Shown piece by piece: positions 1 through 8,236 of a stretch of DNA of 64,000 nucleotides. The notes under the pieces were generated by a model. That model was not told the origin of the DNA, did no database searches, and worked only from the letters and a program-made list of their open reading frames with translations. The DNA is from a virus. The stretch is from positions 1 through 64,000 of the IMG/VR virus record IMGVR_UViG_3300017755_003154; one strand, given 5' to 3'. How positions within the stretch are numbered: the first letter of the stretch is position 1; the number at the start of each line of letters is the position of its first letter. The translations under genes were made by a program, and so were the position numbers.

Positions 1-46
1 ATTCCACGAACGTTTTGGCAAGTACATTAGTGCCGCCAGTAACTAA
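1..46 (+). CDS. C-terminal fragment of an upstream gene
   Basis: The frame starting at base 2 is open and ends with TAA at 44-46. It encodes about 14 residues ending in ISAASN. It is directly followed by a strong terminator, as expected for the last gene of a transcription unit. The next gene is a VWA/metallopeptidase-like protein, whose usual partner in phages and bacteria is a MoxR-type AAA ATPase, so this could be the end of one. That identity is only a guess from context, because too little sequence is present to recognise a family. Confidence 0.45.
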   Translation, partial: FHERFGKYISAASN

Positions 47-52
47 ATCATT

Positions 53-81
53 AAAGGGTAGGGTTCGCTCTACCCTTTTTT
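53..81 (+). terminator. Rho-independent terminator
   Basis: An 11-bp stem (53-63 paired with 68-78, one G-T wobble) closes a TTCG tetraloop at 64-67 and runs into a T tract at 76-81. It begins 7 bases after the stop codon of the upstream gene and would end its transcript. It is the clearest terminator seen in the window. Confidence 0.9.
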
Positions 82-95
82 GTTACCAAAAGCGG

Positions 96-123
96 TTGAC
101 TAATAGCGTAAATATGTTATTAT
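96..123 (+). promoter_or_regulatory. Sigma70-like promoter before the VWA protein gene
   Basis: TTGACT (96-101) and TATTAT (118-123) are separated by 16 bases, close to the consensus of the host housekeeping sigma factor. The element lies between the terminator and the ATG at 152. The same -35 hexamer occurs in the promoter at 34865-34893 that faces the accessory operon, so both may be read early by the unmodified host polymerase. Confidence 0.6.
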
Positions 124-151
124 GTAAGTATAGTAATGAAAAGGACATGGC

Positions 152-1447
152 ATGGGCTTAGATACTAAAGGATTCAAACCAGTAGAATTATCCCCCGAAG
201 AACTTGCAGTAATGCGTGAAGAAGTTCATGATAGGGTTATTGTAGCACGAGTAGGTCTTTTACTAAGACACCCTTTCTTTGGTAACATGGCCACACGTAT
301 GCGAGTACAAAATTGCGATGATTGGTGTCCTACTGCCGCAACAGACGGTCGTAACTTATACTACAACACACAATTTTTTAACATGCTATCTAATAAACAA
401 ATTGAATTTGTTATAGCACACGAAATATTACATTGTGTATTTGACCATATTATACGTAGAGATGATCGAGATCCTCGTGTATATAATATTGCATGTGATT
501 ATCTTGTTAACAATTTATTGGTACGTGATAAGATAGGCGAAGTAGTAAATCAAATACAAATCTTTCAAGACTTTAAATATGATGGCTGGATATCAGAAGA
601 AGTATATGATGATATTAAAGACAAATATGATGACGAAGAATTAGAAGCACTCGGAGAACTTTTAGACGAACACATTGATTGGGAAAAAGACGGAGATGAA
701 GAGGGTGAAGCAAACGGTGGAAAACCTAATGCTAGTGGCGGTAAAGATAAAGAAAAGAAATCTAAACGTCCTAAATATAGCAAAGAAGAATTAAAAAAGA
801 TACGTGATGAAATAAAAGAAAGCATGATTACATCTGCTCAATCTGCAGGTGCTGGTAATACACCGGGTGAAATTGCACGTATGATTAAAGAACTTACAGA
901 GCCTAAAATGAACTGGCGTGAGTTACTTCGTCAACAAATACAATCAACTATTAAAAGTGATTTTACATTTAGTCGTCCTTCACGTAAAGGTTGGCACACT
1001 GGTGCAGTATTACCTGGTATGAACTTTATGGATACAGTTGATCTTTGTATTGGTATTGACATGAGTGGTTCAATTGGTAATCAGCAAGCACAAGACTTCC
1101 TAGGTGAAGTAAAAGGTATTATGGACGAATACAAAGATTATAAAATTAAATTATGGTGTTTTGATACTGCCGTATATAATGAAGAAGACTTTAGTGCAGA
1201 TGGTGGTAATGACTTAATGGACTATGAAATTTTAGGTGGCGGTGGCACTGATTTTGATGCTAACTGGACCTATATGAAGCAAAACGATATACAACCTAAA
1301 AAGTTTATCATGTTTACAGATGGTTATCCATTTGGTAGTTGGGGAGACGAAGATTATTGTGATACTATTTTTGTTATCCACAGTCACCGTGATAAAAACT
1401 TACAGGCGCCATTTGGGATGACTGCACACTATGAAGAATCTGCTTAA
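152..1447 (+). CDS. VWA-like / metallopeptidase-domain protein (DUF2201 type)
   Basis: The protein has 431 residues. Residues 90-94 read HEILH, a zinc-peptidase HExxH motif, inside an N-terminal helical domain. A charged Lys/Glu-rich linker follows (about 185-235). The C-terminal half is a von Willebrand A-like domain with a MIDAS motif DMSGS near residues 303-307 and a later TDG motif. This matches the putative metallopeptidase plus VWA-like architecture (DUF2201) common in T4-like marine phages. Such proteins usually act with a MoxR AAA ATPase, perhaps the gene ending at base 46. The role in phage is not established; a chaperone-like function in virion or complex assembly is possible. The start is ATG at 152, with AAGGA upstream. 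Confidence 0.85.
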   Translation: MGLDTKGFKPVELSPEELAVMREEVHDRVIVARVGLLLRHPFFGNMATRMRVQNCDDWCPTAATDGRNLYYNTQFFNMLSNKQIEFVIAHEILHCVFDHIIRRDDRDPRVYNIACDYLVNNLLVRDKIGEVVNQIQIFQDFKYDGWISEEVYDDIKDKYDDEELEALGELLDEHIDWEKDGDEEGEANGGKPNASGGKDKEKKSKRPKYSKEELKKIRDEIKESMITSAQSAGAGNTPGEIARMIKELTEPKMNWRELLRQQIQSTIKSDFTFSRPSRKGWHTGAVLPGMNFMDTVDLCIGIDMSGSIGNQQAQDFLGEVKGIMDEYKDYKIKLWCFDTAVYNEEDFSADGGNDLMDYEILGGGGTDFDANWTYMKQNDIQPKKFIMFTDGYPFGSWGDEDYCDTIFVIHSHRDKNLQAPFGMTAHYEESA

Positions 1448-1706
1448 AGCACCAAATCCGAATAATATTTTTAAGATAAGAAATCCTAAAGTACTTCCAC
1501 CACATTTTGAATATGCTGATGTAGAAGTGCTTTACAACCTAGAATCCGCAATACAGGAATGGATTAAAGATAATTTAAAAGGAAGGTTCATTGTTACGAA
1601 ATCAGCGAATCCTTCACGTTCATCAACTGCCCTTAGGATAGGGTTTGAAGATGGCAAAGAACTAAGTTATTTCATGTTAGCCTGTCCACTTTTGCGGTAC
1701 AAATAA
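1431..1706 (+). CDS. Small conserved phage protein, function unknown
   Basis: This 91-residue protein starts 17 bases before the end of the VWA gene in another frame, so it is probably translationally coupled to it. It is basic and has no obvious motif, signal peptide or membrane segment. The central part (LESAIQEWIKDNLKG) looks helical and the C-terminal half looks like beta strands. I do not recognise a family. Its coupling and same-strand context support a real gene that works with, or at the same time as, the VWA protein. Confidence 0.65.
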   Translation: MKNLLKAPNPNNIFKIRNPKVLPPHFEYADVEVLYNLESAIQEWIKDNLKGRFIVTKSANPSRSSTALRIGFEDGKELSYFMLACPLLRYK

Positions 1707-1709
1707 ATA
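1702..1709 (+). promoter_or_regulatory. Candidate T4-type late promoter box AATAAATA
   Basis: AATAAATA lies 32 bases before the ATG at 1742 and differs from the T4 late -10 element TATAAATA at one base. Five more ATAAATA boxes stand 20-45 bases before other virion-type genes in this window. The AT-rich background makes any single copy weak evidence. Confidence 0.45.
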
Positions 1710-1741
1710 AAGTACGCATATATATAATATAGGAGTAAATA

Positions 1742-2029
1742 ATGAGCGATACAAAAGACACAGTACAAGACGAACCTACTGTAGATGCCCCAGCAACTGC
1801 ACCAGCAGATGCACCGGCGGCTCCACAAGCAGGCGCAGACTTGTCAGTACAAGACCTCCAAGGACTTAAAACAATTATCGACGTTGCAAGTTCACGTGGA
1901 GCATTTAAGCCGAATGAAATGATGAGTGTTGGTCAAGTTTATGGCAAACTTGAAGCATTCCTTTCAGCGGTACAACAACAGCAAGCACAACAGGCACCGG
2001 CAAAAGCCGAACCTGGAACAGGAGCGTAA
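1742..2029 (+). CDS. Small acidic phage protein with Ala/Pro- and Gln-rich ends
   Basis: The protein has 95 residues. The N-terminus is acidic and Ala/Pro-rich. A predicted helical core (about residues 35-75) contains the segment VQDLQGLKTIIDVASSRGAF, and a Gln/Ala-rich tail follows. It resembles a small conserved protein of T4-like marine phages seen next to the following gene; the function is unknown. AGGAG stands just before the ATG. The stop is one base before the next ATG, so the two are co-translated. Confidence 0.75.
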   Translation: MSDTKDTVQDEPTVDAPATAPADAPAAPQAGADLSVQDLQGLKTIIDVASSRGAFKPNEMMSVGQVYGKLEAFLSAVQQQQAQQAPAKAEPGTGA

Positions 2030-2030
2030 T

Positions 2031-2627
2031 ATGGCTGAGATTAAACATGTTGGTAGACTTACTACTAACAACAGAAAATTAGTAGTAGCATACAGAACAA
2101 TTCCAGGGGAACCGGAAAATTGTTTAGTAATCCATACAGAAAGTTTGGACGCGGCTGATCATGACTCACTAATTAATATGGTTGAAGGAAACGCCGGACA
2201 AACTGCAAATGAGTTATCCGATGTTATGGCAAGAACACAATTAACTGATGGTTCTAATATGTTAGCACGTTTTCACCAAACAGGCAAACTTGTTAAAGTA
2301 CCAACAAAGATTGTTGAGTTACTGCCTAATAGAACTACTGCAATAAATTTAGCAGAACTAAATCAAACTATTGCAGATCAAAAAGGTGTAACTATTGCAG
2401 AATTAGCAACACCACCAGGCACGGAGGCACCAGCAGTAGCACCAACAAGTGATATTGTTGAAGATGCAACTCCAGCAGGCGATACTGCATTAGACGATGA
2501 AGCATTAGCCGCACAATATAGGTCACAAGCCGACTCTTTATTTAAAGAAGCAAAGAGACTAAGGGAGCAAGCAGAAGAACTAGCACCTACTAAGAAAAAG
2601 GCAAAGATGACTGAAAGTGCCTCGTAA
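2031..2627 (+). CDS. Conserved T4-like marine phage protein, probable virion-associated
   Basis: The protein has 198 residues from the ATG at 2031, preceded by GGAG 6 bases upstream. The frame is open further upstream, but that part overlaps the preceding gene out of frame and is not used. The N-terminal 125 residues form an alpha/beta domain beginning MAEIKHVGRL, familiar from T4-like cyanophage and pelagiphage genomes, where it is annotated as hypothetical or virion structural. An Ala/Pro/Thr linker leads to a charged C-terminal helix (SLFKEAKRLREQAEEL) able to form a coiled coil. The function is unknown. Confidence 0.8.
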   Translation: MAEIKHVGRLTTNNRKLVVAYRTIPGEPENCLVIHTESLDAADHDSLINMVEGNAGQTANELSDVMARTQLTDGSNMLARFHQTGKLVKVPTKIVELLPNRTTAINLAELNQTIADQKGVTIAELATPPGTEAPAVAPTSDIVEDATPAGDTALDDEALAAQYRSQADSLFKEAKRLREQAEELAPTKKKAKMTESAS

Positions 2628-2922
2628 TAAACTATCAAAAGACGTTATTGCTCATTGGCCGGAAGTATTCAAGGACATAGAAGTACGTACTGTACCCCTT
2701 GAATACCTCCACTCTATTACTGTAAGATTTCGCGACGGTAAAGCATGGGTAATAGAATTAGACGAAAAAGCACCCAAAAAACCTGATTTAGAATATGGAT
2801 TAGAATCACTGTTTCGTGAATACGATGACGCTATAGACACTATAGATTTCAGGTTAAATACTCATAAAGTACGAAAAGACATAGAAGGACGCACTAAATC
2901 CTTTATGAAAAAACGTAAATAA
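2617..2922 (+). CDS. Small conserved phage protein (GTG start)
   Basis: The protein has 101 residues. The only plausible start is GTG at 2617, 11 bases inside the previous gene, which suggests coupled translation. It is charged, with the N-terminal segment KDVIAHWPEVFKDIEV, a strand-rich middle and a Lys/Arg-rich C-terminus. It looks like a small protein that recurs after the preceding gene in T4-like marine phages, but no function is known. No membrane segment or catalytic motif is visible. Confidence 0.7.
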   Translation: MPRNKLSKDVIAHWPEVFKDIEVRTVPLEYLHSITVRFRDGKAWVIELDEKAPKKPDLEYGLESLFREYDDAIDTIDFRLNTHKVRKDIEGRTKSFMKKRK

Positions 2923-2948
2923 ATAAAATACAGTTAGTTTGTCAAAGG

Positions 2949-2956
2949 CATAAATA
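2949..2956 (+). promoter_or_regulatory. Candidate late promoter box CATAAATA before a tail-fibre gene
   Basis: CATAAATA lies 40 bases upstream of the ATG at 2996, in a 73-base gap. A poorer sigma70-like pair, TTGTCA (2939) and TATAAG (2960) with a 15-base spacer, overlaps it. The late-box reading is preferred because the gene is a virion-type gene. Confidence 0.5.
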
Positions 2957-2995
2957 CTGTATAAGTTAGAGTATGGAATATTCAGGAGCCATTAA

Positions 2996-4996
2996 ATGAG
3001 TTTAAGAATTAGAAGAGGAACCGATGCACAAAGAAGCGGCGTTACCTTTTTAGAGGGTGAGTTAGTTTATGCTACCGATACTAAAAAGATGTTCGTTGGT
3101 GACGGTACAACACTAGGTGGTATTGCAGTAGATAGCACTACAGGCAGTATCAGCCAATTAGCAGATGTAAATATAAACGGAATACAAACAGGTCAGATCT
3201 TACAATGGGATGGATCACAATTTATTGCAGGCGACGATGCAGGTGATAAAGAAAGCGTTACTGGTGCTGATAGCACAATTTTAGTTGACGCAACAAATAG
3301 TTCAATTAACTTAGATGGCACAGTAAAAGGCCATGTTATTCCAGATCAAAATGAAGTGTATGACTTAGGCTCCACTACTAAACGCTTCAACGATTTATAT
3401 CTTTCTGGTACAACAATTAACTTAGGCGGTGCAACAATTACAGCAACCGGCGGCGAAATTAGCATGGCTTTGAAATCTTCAGGCAATGTTGATACAAACG
3501 ATAACACAATTACAAACACTGCGGCTGGTGGAAACGTTACAGTTTCTCCTACAGCAGGAAAAATATTTAAGGTTGATGATACTGTAGGCGGTACATCATT
3601 TAGTGTTGACACAAATTTAAAAAGTGTTGGCGTTGACAATGGATATGGTTTAAAATTAGCAACATTTAATTCTGCACAATATAGTGCAATTACTCCACAA
3701 ACAGGGCAAATAGTATTTGACGATCCAACTAAAACATTAAAGATTTATAACGGTACTGCATGGGTATCATTATCAGGGGGCGTTGGTAGTGATGGATTTG
3801 CTGAAGGGCAAACATACGATGTTAATATTAATGGTAACATTGTAGGGGATGATAGTACATTACTTATAGACACAGCAAGTAAAAATCTTTCATTGCTTAC
3901 AGGTACTTTTGCAGGCTTATTACAAACAGGAACATTAGGTTCTACAACAATTAACAATGCTGGTACAGTAACAAGTGTTATTGTAGACTCAGCAACTATT
4001 AATAATACTGGAATAGTAACAACTAAAGATTTAGTTTCTCAAGACACTGCAACTTTAAATTTAGTAAATATTACCGATAGAATAAACGGTGATGTATTTG
4101 GTAGTATTACAGGTGATGCACATATTCAAGGAAGTATTACTGCTGATGATAGTAGTGTATTCTTTGATGCGGTGCAGAGAAATGTTACTGCAAATGAAGT
4201 TACTGCAAATCAAATTAATGTTGCACAAACAATAAGTGCAACTGAAATATCATCTGCTTTAAAAGGTAGTGTATTTGATGAATCATCAAATGTAATGGTT
4301 GATGCAATTAACAGTAACTTTTCTGGAGCATCATTAACAGTAAATACTGGTATTACTACACCTGCGATTAGTGGTCCAGCCGGTGAGATTCAAACAAATG
4401 CTGTAGGTGCTAATCCAGCAAGAATAACTTTCAACAGAGATAGTGTAGGCGCACTTGCAACTACACAAAGTATTGGACGTCAAATCATTATGAAAAATGT
4501 TGACGGCACTGAAACTGTTGTTGGTTCGCACAGTATGAGTGAAGAAACTTATAACTGGGTACACGCTCCAGGCGGAACATACGACTTCAACAACTATGTA
4601 ACATTCCATAAAACTGGTAAAGTTGCAATTAGTATGGGTCAAGCAAAAATTAGTGCAGAACCTGCGGCACACTTAGAAGTAGGTGGAAATATTAAAATGG
4701 ACGGTGGTCTTATTGGTGGTGTACAAACTATCAGTGGTCCAGGTGCAATTAATGTAACAACACTACACACAGAAATTACAACAACTGGTGCTGATGCATA
4801 TACACTTGCAGATGGTGTATTAGGACAAATGAAAATTATTAGTATGGTAGTAGATGGTGGTGACGCAACAGTTACTCCAACTACACTTGCAAATGGTACA
4901 ACTATTACTTTTGACGCTGTACACGATAATGTTACATTGATATACGGTGCTAACGGGTGGTTACCAATTGCAGTTCAAAACGCAGTAATAGCATAA
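2996..4996 (+). CDS. Tail-fibre-like structural protein with Mtd-type N-terminus
   Basis: The protein has 666 residues. The N-terminus (RIRRGTDAQRSG, then LEGELVYATDTKKMFVGDGTT within residues 1-45) matches the short beta domain at the start of phage tropism-determinant and fibre proteins. The body is a long run of Thr/Asn/Gly-rich beta repeats, including a DLGSTTKRFNDLYL motif typical of marine myovirus fibres. The C-terminal 70 residues (VTLIYGANGWLPI near the end) look like a compact beta tip. The predicted role is a virion fibre or fibre-linked adhesin. CAGGAG stands before the ATG. The gene ends directly against the convergent gene at 4997. Confidence 0.8.
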   Translation: MSLRIRRGTDAQRSGVTFLEGELVYATDTKKMFVGDGTTLGGIAVDSTTGSISQLADVNINGIQTGQILQWDGSQFIAGDDAGDKESVTGADSTILVDATNSSINLDGTVKGHVIPDQNEVYDLGSTTKRFNDLYLSGTTINLGGATITATGGEISMALKSSGNVDTNDNTITNTAAGGNVTVSPTAGKIFKVDDTVGGTSFSVDTNLKSVGVDNGYGLKLATFNSAQYSAITPQTGQIVFDDPTKTLKIYNGTAWVSLSGGVGSDGFAEGQTYDVNINGNIVGDDSTLLIDTASKNLSLLTGTFAGLLQTGTLGSTTINNAGTVTSVIVDSATINNTGIVTTKDLVSQDTATLNLVNITDRINGDVFGSITGDAHIQGSITADDSSVFFDAVQRNVTANEVTANQINVAQTISATEISSALKGSVFDESSNVMVDAINSNFSGASLTVNTGITTPAISGPAGEIQTNAVGANPARITFNRDSVGALATTQSIGRQIIMKNVDGTETVVGSHSMSEETYNWVHAPGGTYDFNNYVTFHKTGKVAISMGQAKISAEPAAHLEVGGNIKMDGGLIGGVQTISGPGAINVTTLHTEITTTGADAYTLADGVLGQMKIISMVVDGGDATVTPTTLANGTTITFDAVHDNVTLIYGANGWLPIAVQNAVIA

Positions 4997-5710
4997 TTAA
5001 TAGTATTTCGTAACACTCATTAACTTCATAACATTTTCCCAAGTCTTAGGAATGTTCATTATTAAATGAATTGAGTTGTTTTCCCATGCATTTGTTCTAT
5101 GCACTTTAGTTGTGTCAATATAGTAAGCATTGCCTTCGTCTATATTAATTGGTGTATTATCTTGCACCCATTCGTAGCATGATTGATTAGTATTCTTTAA
5201 AAATACAACTACTCTAAAACAATCTCTAGTTAAGTAAGCATGATCTCTATGCGGAGGAAAGTATGCACCTGCATTTGCTTTTACTAGAAAAGTTCTACCT
5301 AACGGTGCAAAGAAATCACAAAGGTCATGTATGCTTGTTAAGTCTTTATACAACGGTGTAGGATACTTAAAGTCTGCTTCCATAACCTTACGGCCAGCAC
5401 GTTGTCTTGCTTCTGGTAAACTTAAACTGTCACTATGACTGTCGCCTTCTAATCCCCATAGCATTAAACCCTGCCTGCTGTTGTCTTTTCCGTCTCGTGG
5501 CAAATAAGGTACCCATTGCTGTTTGTACTCAGCAAGTTCTTTGTTAAAATGCGGAATATCTATTTGGAATTTTAATTTTTCATAAGAGCCAAGCATGTTT
5601 AATTGTAGTTCACATTTAATATCTTCTGCACTTGGTTCCATAAATTCTGGATTATTTTTATTTGCGGCTACAAAATCGTTACCAATATATTTCTTAAATC
5701 TATCTTCCAT
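4997..5710 (-). CDS. Fe(II)/2OG-type oxygenase, Asp/Asn hydroxylase-like
   Basis: This 237-residue protein is the last gene of the accessory operon. Residues 150-156 (YFPPHRD) supply the HxD iron ligands (H154, D156), and VHRTNAW supplies a distal histidine (H204) after a conserved strand pattern. This is the double-stranded beta-helix signature of Fe(II)/2-oxoglutarate oxygenases, closest in style to aspartyl/asparaginyl beta-hydroxylases. The substrate is unknown; protein side chains are the usual targets of that family. The ATG overlaps the previous stop (TAATG) and follows GGAG. The stop abuts the convergent fibre gene with no gap. Confidence 0.75.
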   Translation of the reverse strand: MEDRFKKYIGNDFVAANKNNPEFMEPSAEDIKCELQLNMLGSYEKLKFQIDIPHFNKELAEYKQQWVPYLPRDGKDNSRQGLMLWGLEGDSHSDSLSLPEARQRAGRKVMEADFKYPTPLYKDLTSIHDLCDFFAPLGRTFLVKANAGAYFPPHRDHAYLTRDCFRVVVFLKNTNQSCYEWVQDNTPINIDEGNAYYIDTTKVHRTNAWENNSIHLIMNIPKTWENVMKLMSVTKYY

Positions 5711-6600
5711 TATATCTCCACTACAGGCGGATTCAAACTGTATCTACTTAACTTAGTTGGATACCCTGTTATTTCGTTGTCGTATGTTTCGTCTTTAACC
5801 ATAAGATGAAAAGTAATTGCAATCTTCCATTCGGCACCTTTCTTTTGAAAGTCTGTAGGTGCATGTAGTACACTTGTGTCTTGTACTATGCCACTGCATA
5901 GTTTCCAAGGAAGTACTGCTTCTATACTTAATCCTTCGTATATACTCATAGGTATACGGTCGGGCATTTCACGTTCCATCCATGCCCAGTCTAGTTTATC
6001 GTATTCTACACCTTCAACTCCGTACTGTTCATATGGTAATAGTCTAAAGGTATTTGAATAAGGACTAAAGTTAGGAATATGTCTACCTTGCATAAAGTGT
6101 GTAGCACGACCTCTGTACCTTTGATTAAAAGTTACATAATCTATTTTTACATCGTTATGTATTTCTAAAGGAATAATAATATCTTTGTAAGGACGATAGC
6201 CTGGAATGTGTGTAACACTATCCGTATGCAATCCATATGGACGAATACTCTTAAACATTTGATCGCCAACACTTACAGGATCATTTGATATCTCACTATA
6301 AAAGACCATATCATCTCCAAAGTGTTCATATACTTTAGACCGTAAAATATCATTTATTACGCTGTAGCGTATAGGGTGCGGAATGTTTACAATGTGTCCG
6401 TTTATTTCCCAACCAACATTGTTATACTCTTTATACCAAAAGTCAAGCAACTGTACACGTTCTTGTTCAGTAATAAAGTTATCTATACTGTAACTAGGTT
6501 CATACTGATCCTTAAAGAACTTTGTATTAGGATCATGTATAATGTCCATGTTCTTTAGTGTTTCGTCATCAAATGGCTTATTTGCCTTACAGTTTTTCAT
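5710..6600 (-). CDS. Fe(II)/2OG oxygenase-like protein
   Basis: The protein has 296 residues. HTD at 125-127 provides the HxD pair, and H246 within SVLHAPTDF provides the distal histidine, followed by a basic residue (K259) that could bind 2-oxoglutarate. The C-terminal motif (EGLSIE, then W, then LH, then DF) is shared with the oxygenase at 11300-12010, so the two look paralogous despite different lengths. The substrate is unknown. The start overlaps the previous gene by 14 bases. A GGGA stretch is the only visible ribosome-binding candidate. Confidence 0.65.
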   Translation of the reverse strand: MKNCKANKPFDDETLKNMDIIHDPNTKFFKDQYEPSYSIDNFITEQERVQLLDFWYKEYNNVGWEINGHIVNIPHPIRYSVINDILRSKVYEHFGDDMVFYSEISNDPVSVGDQMFKSIRPYGLHTDSVTHIPGYRPYKDIIIPLEIHNDVKIDYVTFNQRYRGRATHFMQGRHIPNFSPYSNTFRLLPYEQYGVEGVEYDKLDWAWMEREMPDRIPMSIYEGLSIEAVLPWKLCSGIVQDTSVLHAPTDFQKKGAEWKIAITFHLMVKDETYDNEITGYPTKLSRYSLNPPVVEI

Positions 6601-7048
6601 TTATAAAATCCCATTGTTTATCGCTAAACTCGTAAAAACTAATACTTATTGCAACTCGTGTATCTGTTATATCGTGTACTGCGTGGCTCTTAAATGTGTT
6701 TAATAAGTACCATTCATTTTCCTGTTGCGTATATGTACCCTCAACTACATTATCACCGCTGTAAACGCTTGTATGAGCGTTTAAACCACCTTTATTAAGT
6801 ACATAGTTAATAGCATATTCACGCTTATCTGTGTGTATATGCCCATTTAAACGTGGATCTATTAGTTGTGCAATTATGTGTGTTTTAGCAGGAAAGAAGT
6901 CTTTTGGAAACATACTTCTTATTTGTGTATCAACTTCATCAGTTACATAGTAACTAATATAACCTCCTACTTTGGCTTCTACTTGTACATCATTAGTATA
7001 CCATTTATCTGGTAGTTCTAAGGTAGGCAAGTTTAGTTTATGAAACAT
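6587..7048 (-). CDS. Small Fe(II)/2OG oxygenase-like protein
   Basis: The protein has 153 residues, short for the family but with a complete core. HTD at 72-74 gives the HxD ligands, H122 or H125 gives the distal ligand, and R131 (DTRVAISISF) is a candidate 2-oxoglutarate-binding arginine. Small prolyl-hydroxylase-like proteins with this layout are common in marine phages. AGGA stands 8 bases before the ATG, and the start overlaps the upstream gene by 11 bases. The substrate is not identifiable. Confidence 0.7.
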   Translation of the reverse strand: MFHKLNLPTLELPDKWYTNDVQVEAKVGGYISYYVTDEVDTQIRSMFPKDFFPAKTHIIAQLIDPRLNGHIHTDKREYAINYVLNKGGLNAHTSVYSGDNVVEGTYTQQENEWYLLNTFKSHAVHDITDTRVAISISFYEFSDKQWDFINEKL

Positions 7049-7706
7049 CTAAGTCTTCCTGTGTTAGTACACTTACAATTAAATGCCAACGTTCAGTGTC
7101 GCCATTATTCCATGCACTGTGTTTGAATCCTTGATTTAAAAACCAACACTCTCCTAAGCCCATATGTATTTCTTCGCTATTACCTTGCTTGTCTGTATTT
7201 TTAAATCCACACTGATCGTTTGTTTTTAAAGGAATATGATACCTTACACTGTAATCAGTATTGTAATCAATATGTGGCTTAATAACTCCACCCGGTTTCA
7301 TTATTGCCATGCGTGTTCTAGTTGCTTCACCTACAAATGTATTCATTACTTCTTGTATGTAACTACCTTCAAGTTCAGGACGTAGTGCATTGTAATGACG
7401 TTCGTCAGGGCGTTTTTTACTAATCTTAATATCATAATCTCTATCAACTGCATCTGGATTAAATTGTGTCATACCAACTTGTGTATAACCACCTGTGGCA
7501 ATTCCACCAACATATTCTGTATACTTGCCAATACCAAACGCATATTCTAATGCAGGTGCCTTACTTCCTACTTTATCTCCGTATCCACCTTCAATAGTTA
7601 GATCATCATTTTTATCTTTTACGAAATTAAAGTCTTGTAGTATTCTTTCTACATCAAATTTATATGGTAATTTTTTAAAAAATGGAAGTTCTTCTCTACG
7701 TTTCAT
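7038..7706 (-). CDS. Aspartyl/asparaginyl beta-hydroxylase-like oxygenase
   Basis: The protein has 222 residues from the ATG at 7706, which overlaps the previous stop as ATGA. An upstream in-frame start at 7763 lies deep in the previous gene and is less likely. The motif GGVIKPHID supplies H145 and D147, and HSAWNNGDTERWHLIV supplies H196 and R206. This is the arrangement of Asp/Asn beta-hydroxylases (PF05118 type), which hydroxylate side chains of proteins. It is one of three or four hydroxylase-like genes in the last 4 kb of the operon. The target is unknown. Confidence 0.8.
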   Translation of the reverse strand: MKRREELPFFKKLPYKFDVERILQDFNFVKDKNDDLTIEGGYGDKVGSKAPALEYAFGIGKYTEYVGGIATGGYTQVGMTQFNPDAVDRDYDIKISKKRPDERHYNALRPELEGSYIQEVMNTFVGEATRTRMAIMKPGGVIKPHIDYNTDYSVRYHIPLKTNDQCGFKNTDKQGNSEEIHMGLGECWFLNQGFKHSAWNNGDTERWHLIVSVLTQEDLDVS

Positions 7707-8236
7707 AGTTTGGTACTCGCTTTGTATTGCCAACAACTTGGCGCTTCTGGTACGCACACACATTGTTTGTCATCGTACAAGTGCCATTGTGTGCCTGTTT
7801 TTTCTTGTATACTATTAATTAGTTTACGAAAGTATCTAGGACTTTTTTCTCGACTTATAAACGCATCAGTAAAACCTACTTCTTTACACATAGTCATTTG
7901 GTGTGTAATCATATCTATTAAATGAGGCATACTTAATTCAGTATGAGTACATGAAAGTCTTATACTTTGATCTTTCCAATACTTAGATAAAATTCTTACT
8001 TCATTTTCTGCATAGTATTCTGGCCTATGCCATGCTACACTAAATCCTTGTACAATGCCATCATTTTCATATACACTAATAACTTGATATTGTTCCCATT
8101 CTAATTTTTTGTAATTTGCATTTAACGGATCATTATCGTCAAATGGTAATTTATTTAATTGTTCTATTAGGTCGGGACGTTCGCTAGGATAAAAACTAAT
8201 AACGCCTGCCATATCTTTTTTAGGAGATTGCATCAT
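7703..8236 (-). CDS. Possible GNAT-like acyltransferase
   Basis: The protein has 177 residues from the ATG at 8236, chosen because AAAGGAG lies 7 bases before it; a longer form from 8263 is open but lacks this site. The sequence around residues 50-90 (ISVYENDGIVQGFSVAWHRP) resembles the central strands of phage GNAT-type acetyltransferases. A clear acetyl-CoA-binding loop is not obvious, so the call is tentative. It sits between two hydroxylase-like genes and overlaps both, so it probably acts in the same pathway. Confidence 0.4.
   Translation of the reverse strand: MMQSPKKDMAGVISFYPSERPDLIEQLNKLPFDDNDPLNANYKKLEWEQYQVISVYENDGIVQGFSVAWHRPEYYAENEVRILSKYWKDQSIRLSCTHTELSMPHLIDMITHQMTMCKEVGFTDAFISREKSPRYFRKLINSIQEKTGTQWHLYDDKQCVCVPEAPSCWQYKASTKL

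Noticed and set aside
2944-2995. sigma70-like pair TTGTCA/TATAAG before the plus-strand fibre gene
   Set aside because: Spacer of 15 bases and weak hexamers; the ATAAATA late box explains the region better.
7707-7763. N-terminal extension of the hydroxylase-like gene at 7038
   Set aside because: It lies within the previous gene, while the ATG at 7706 makes a classic ATGA overlap.
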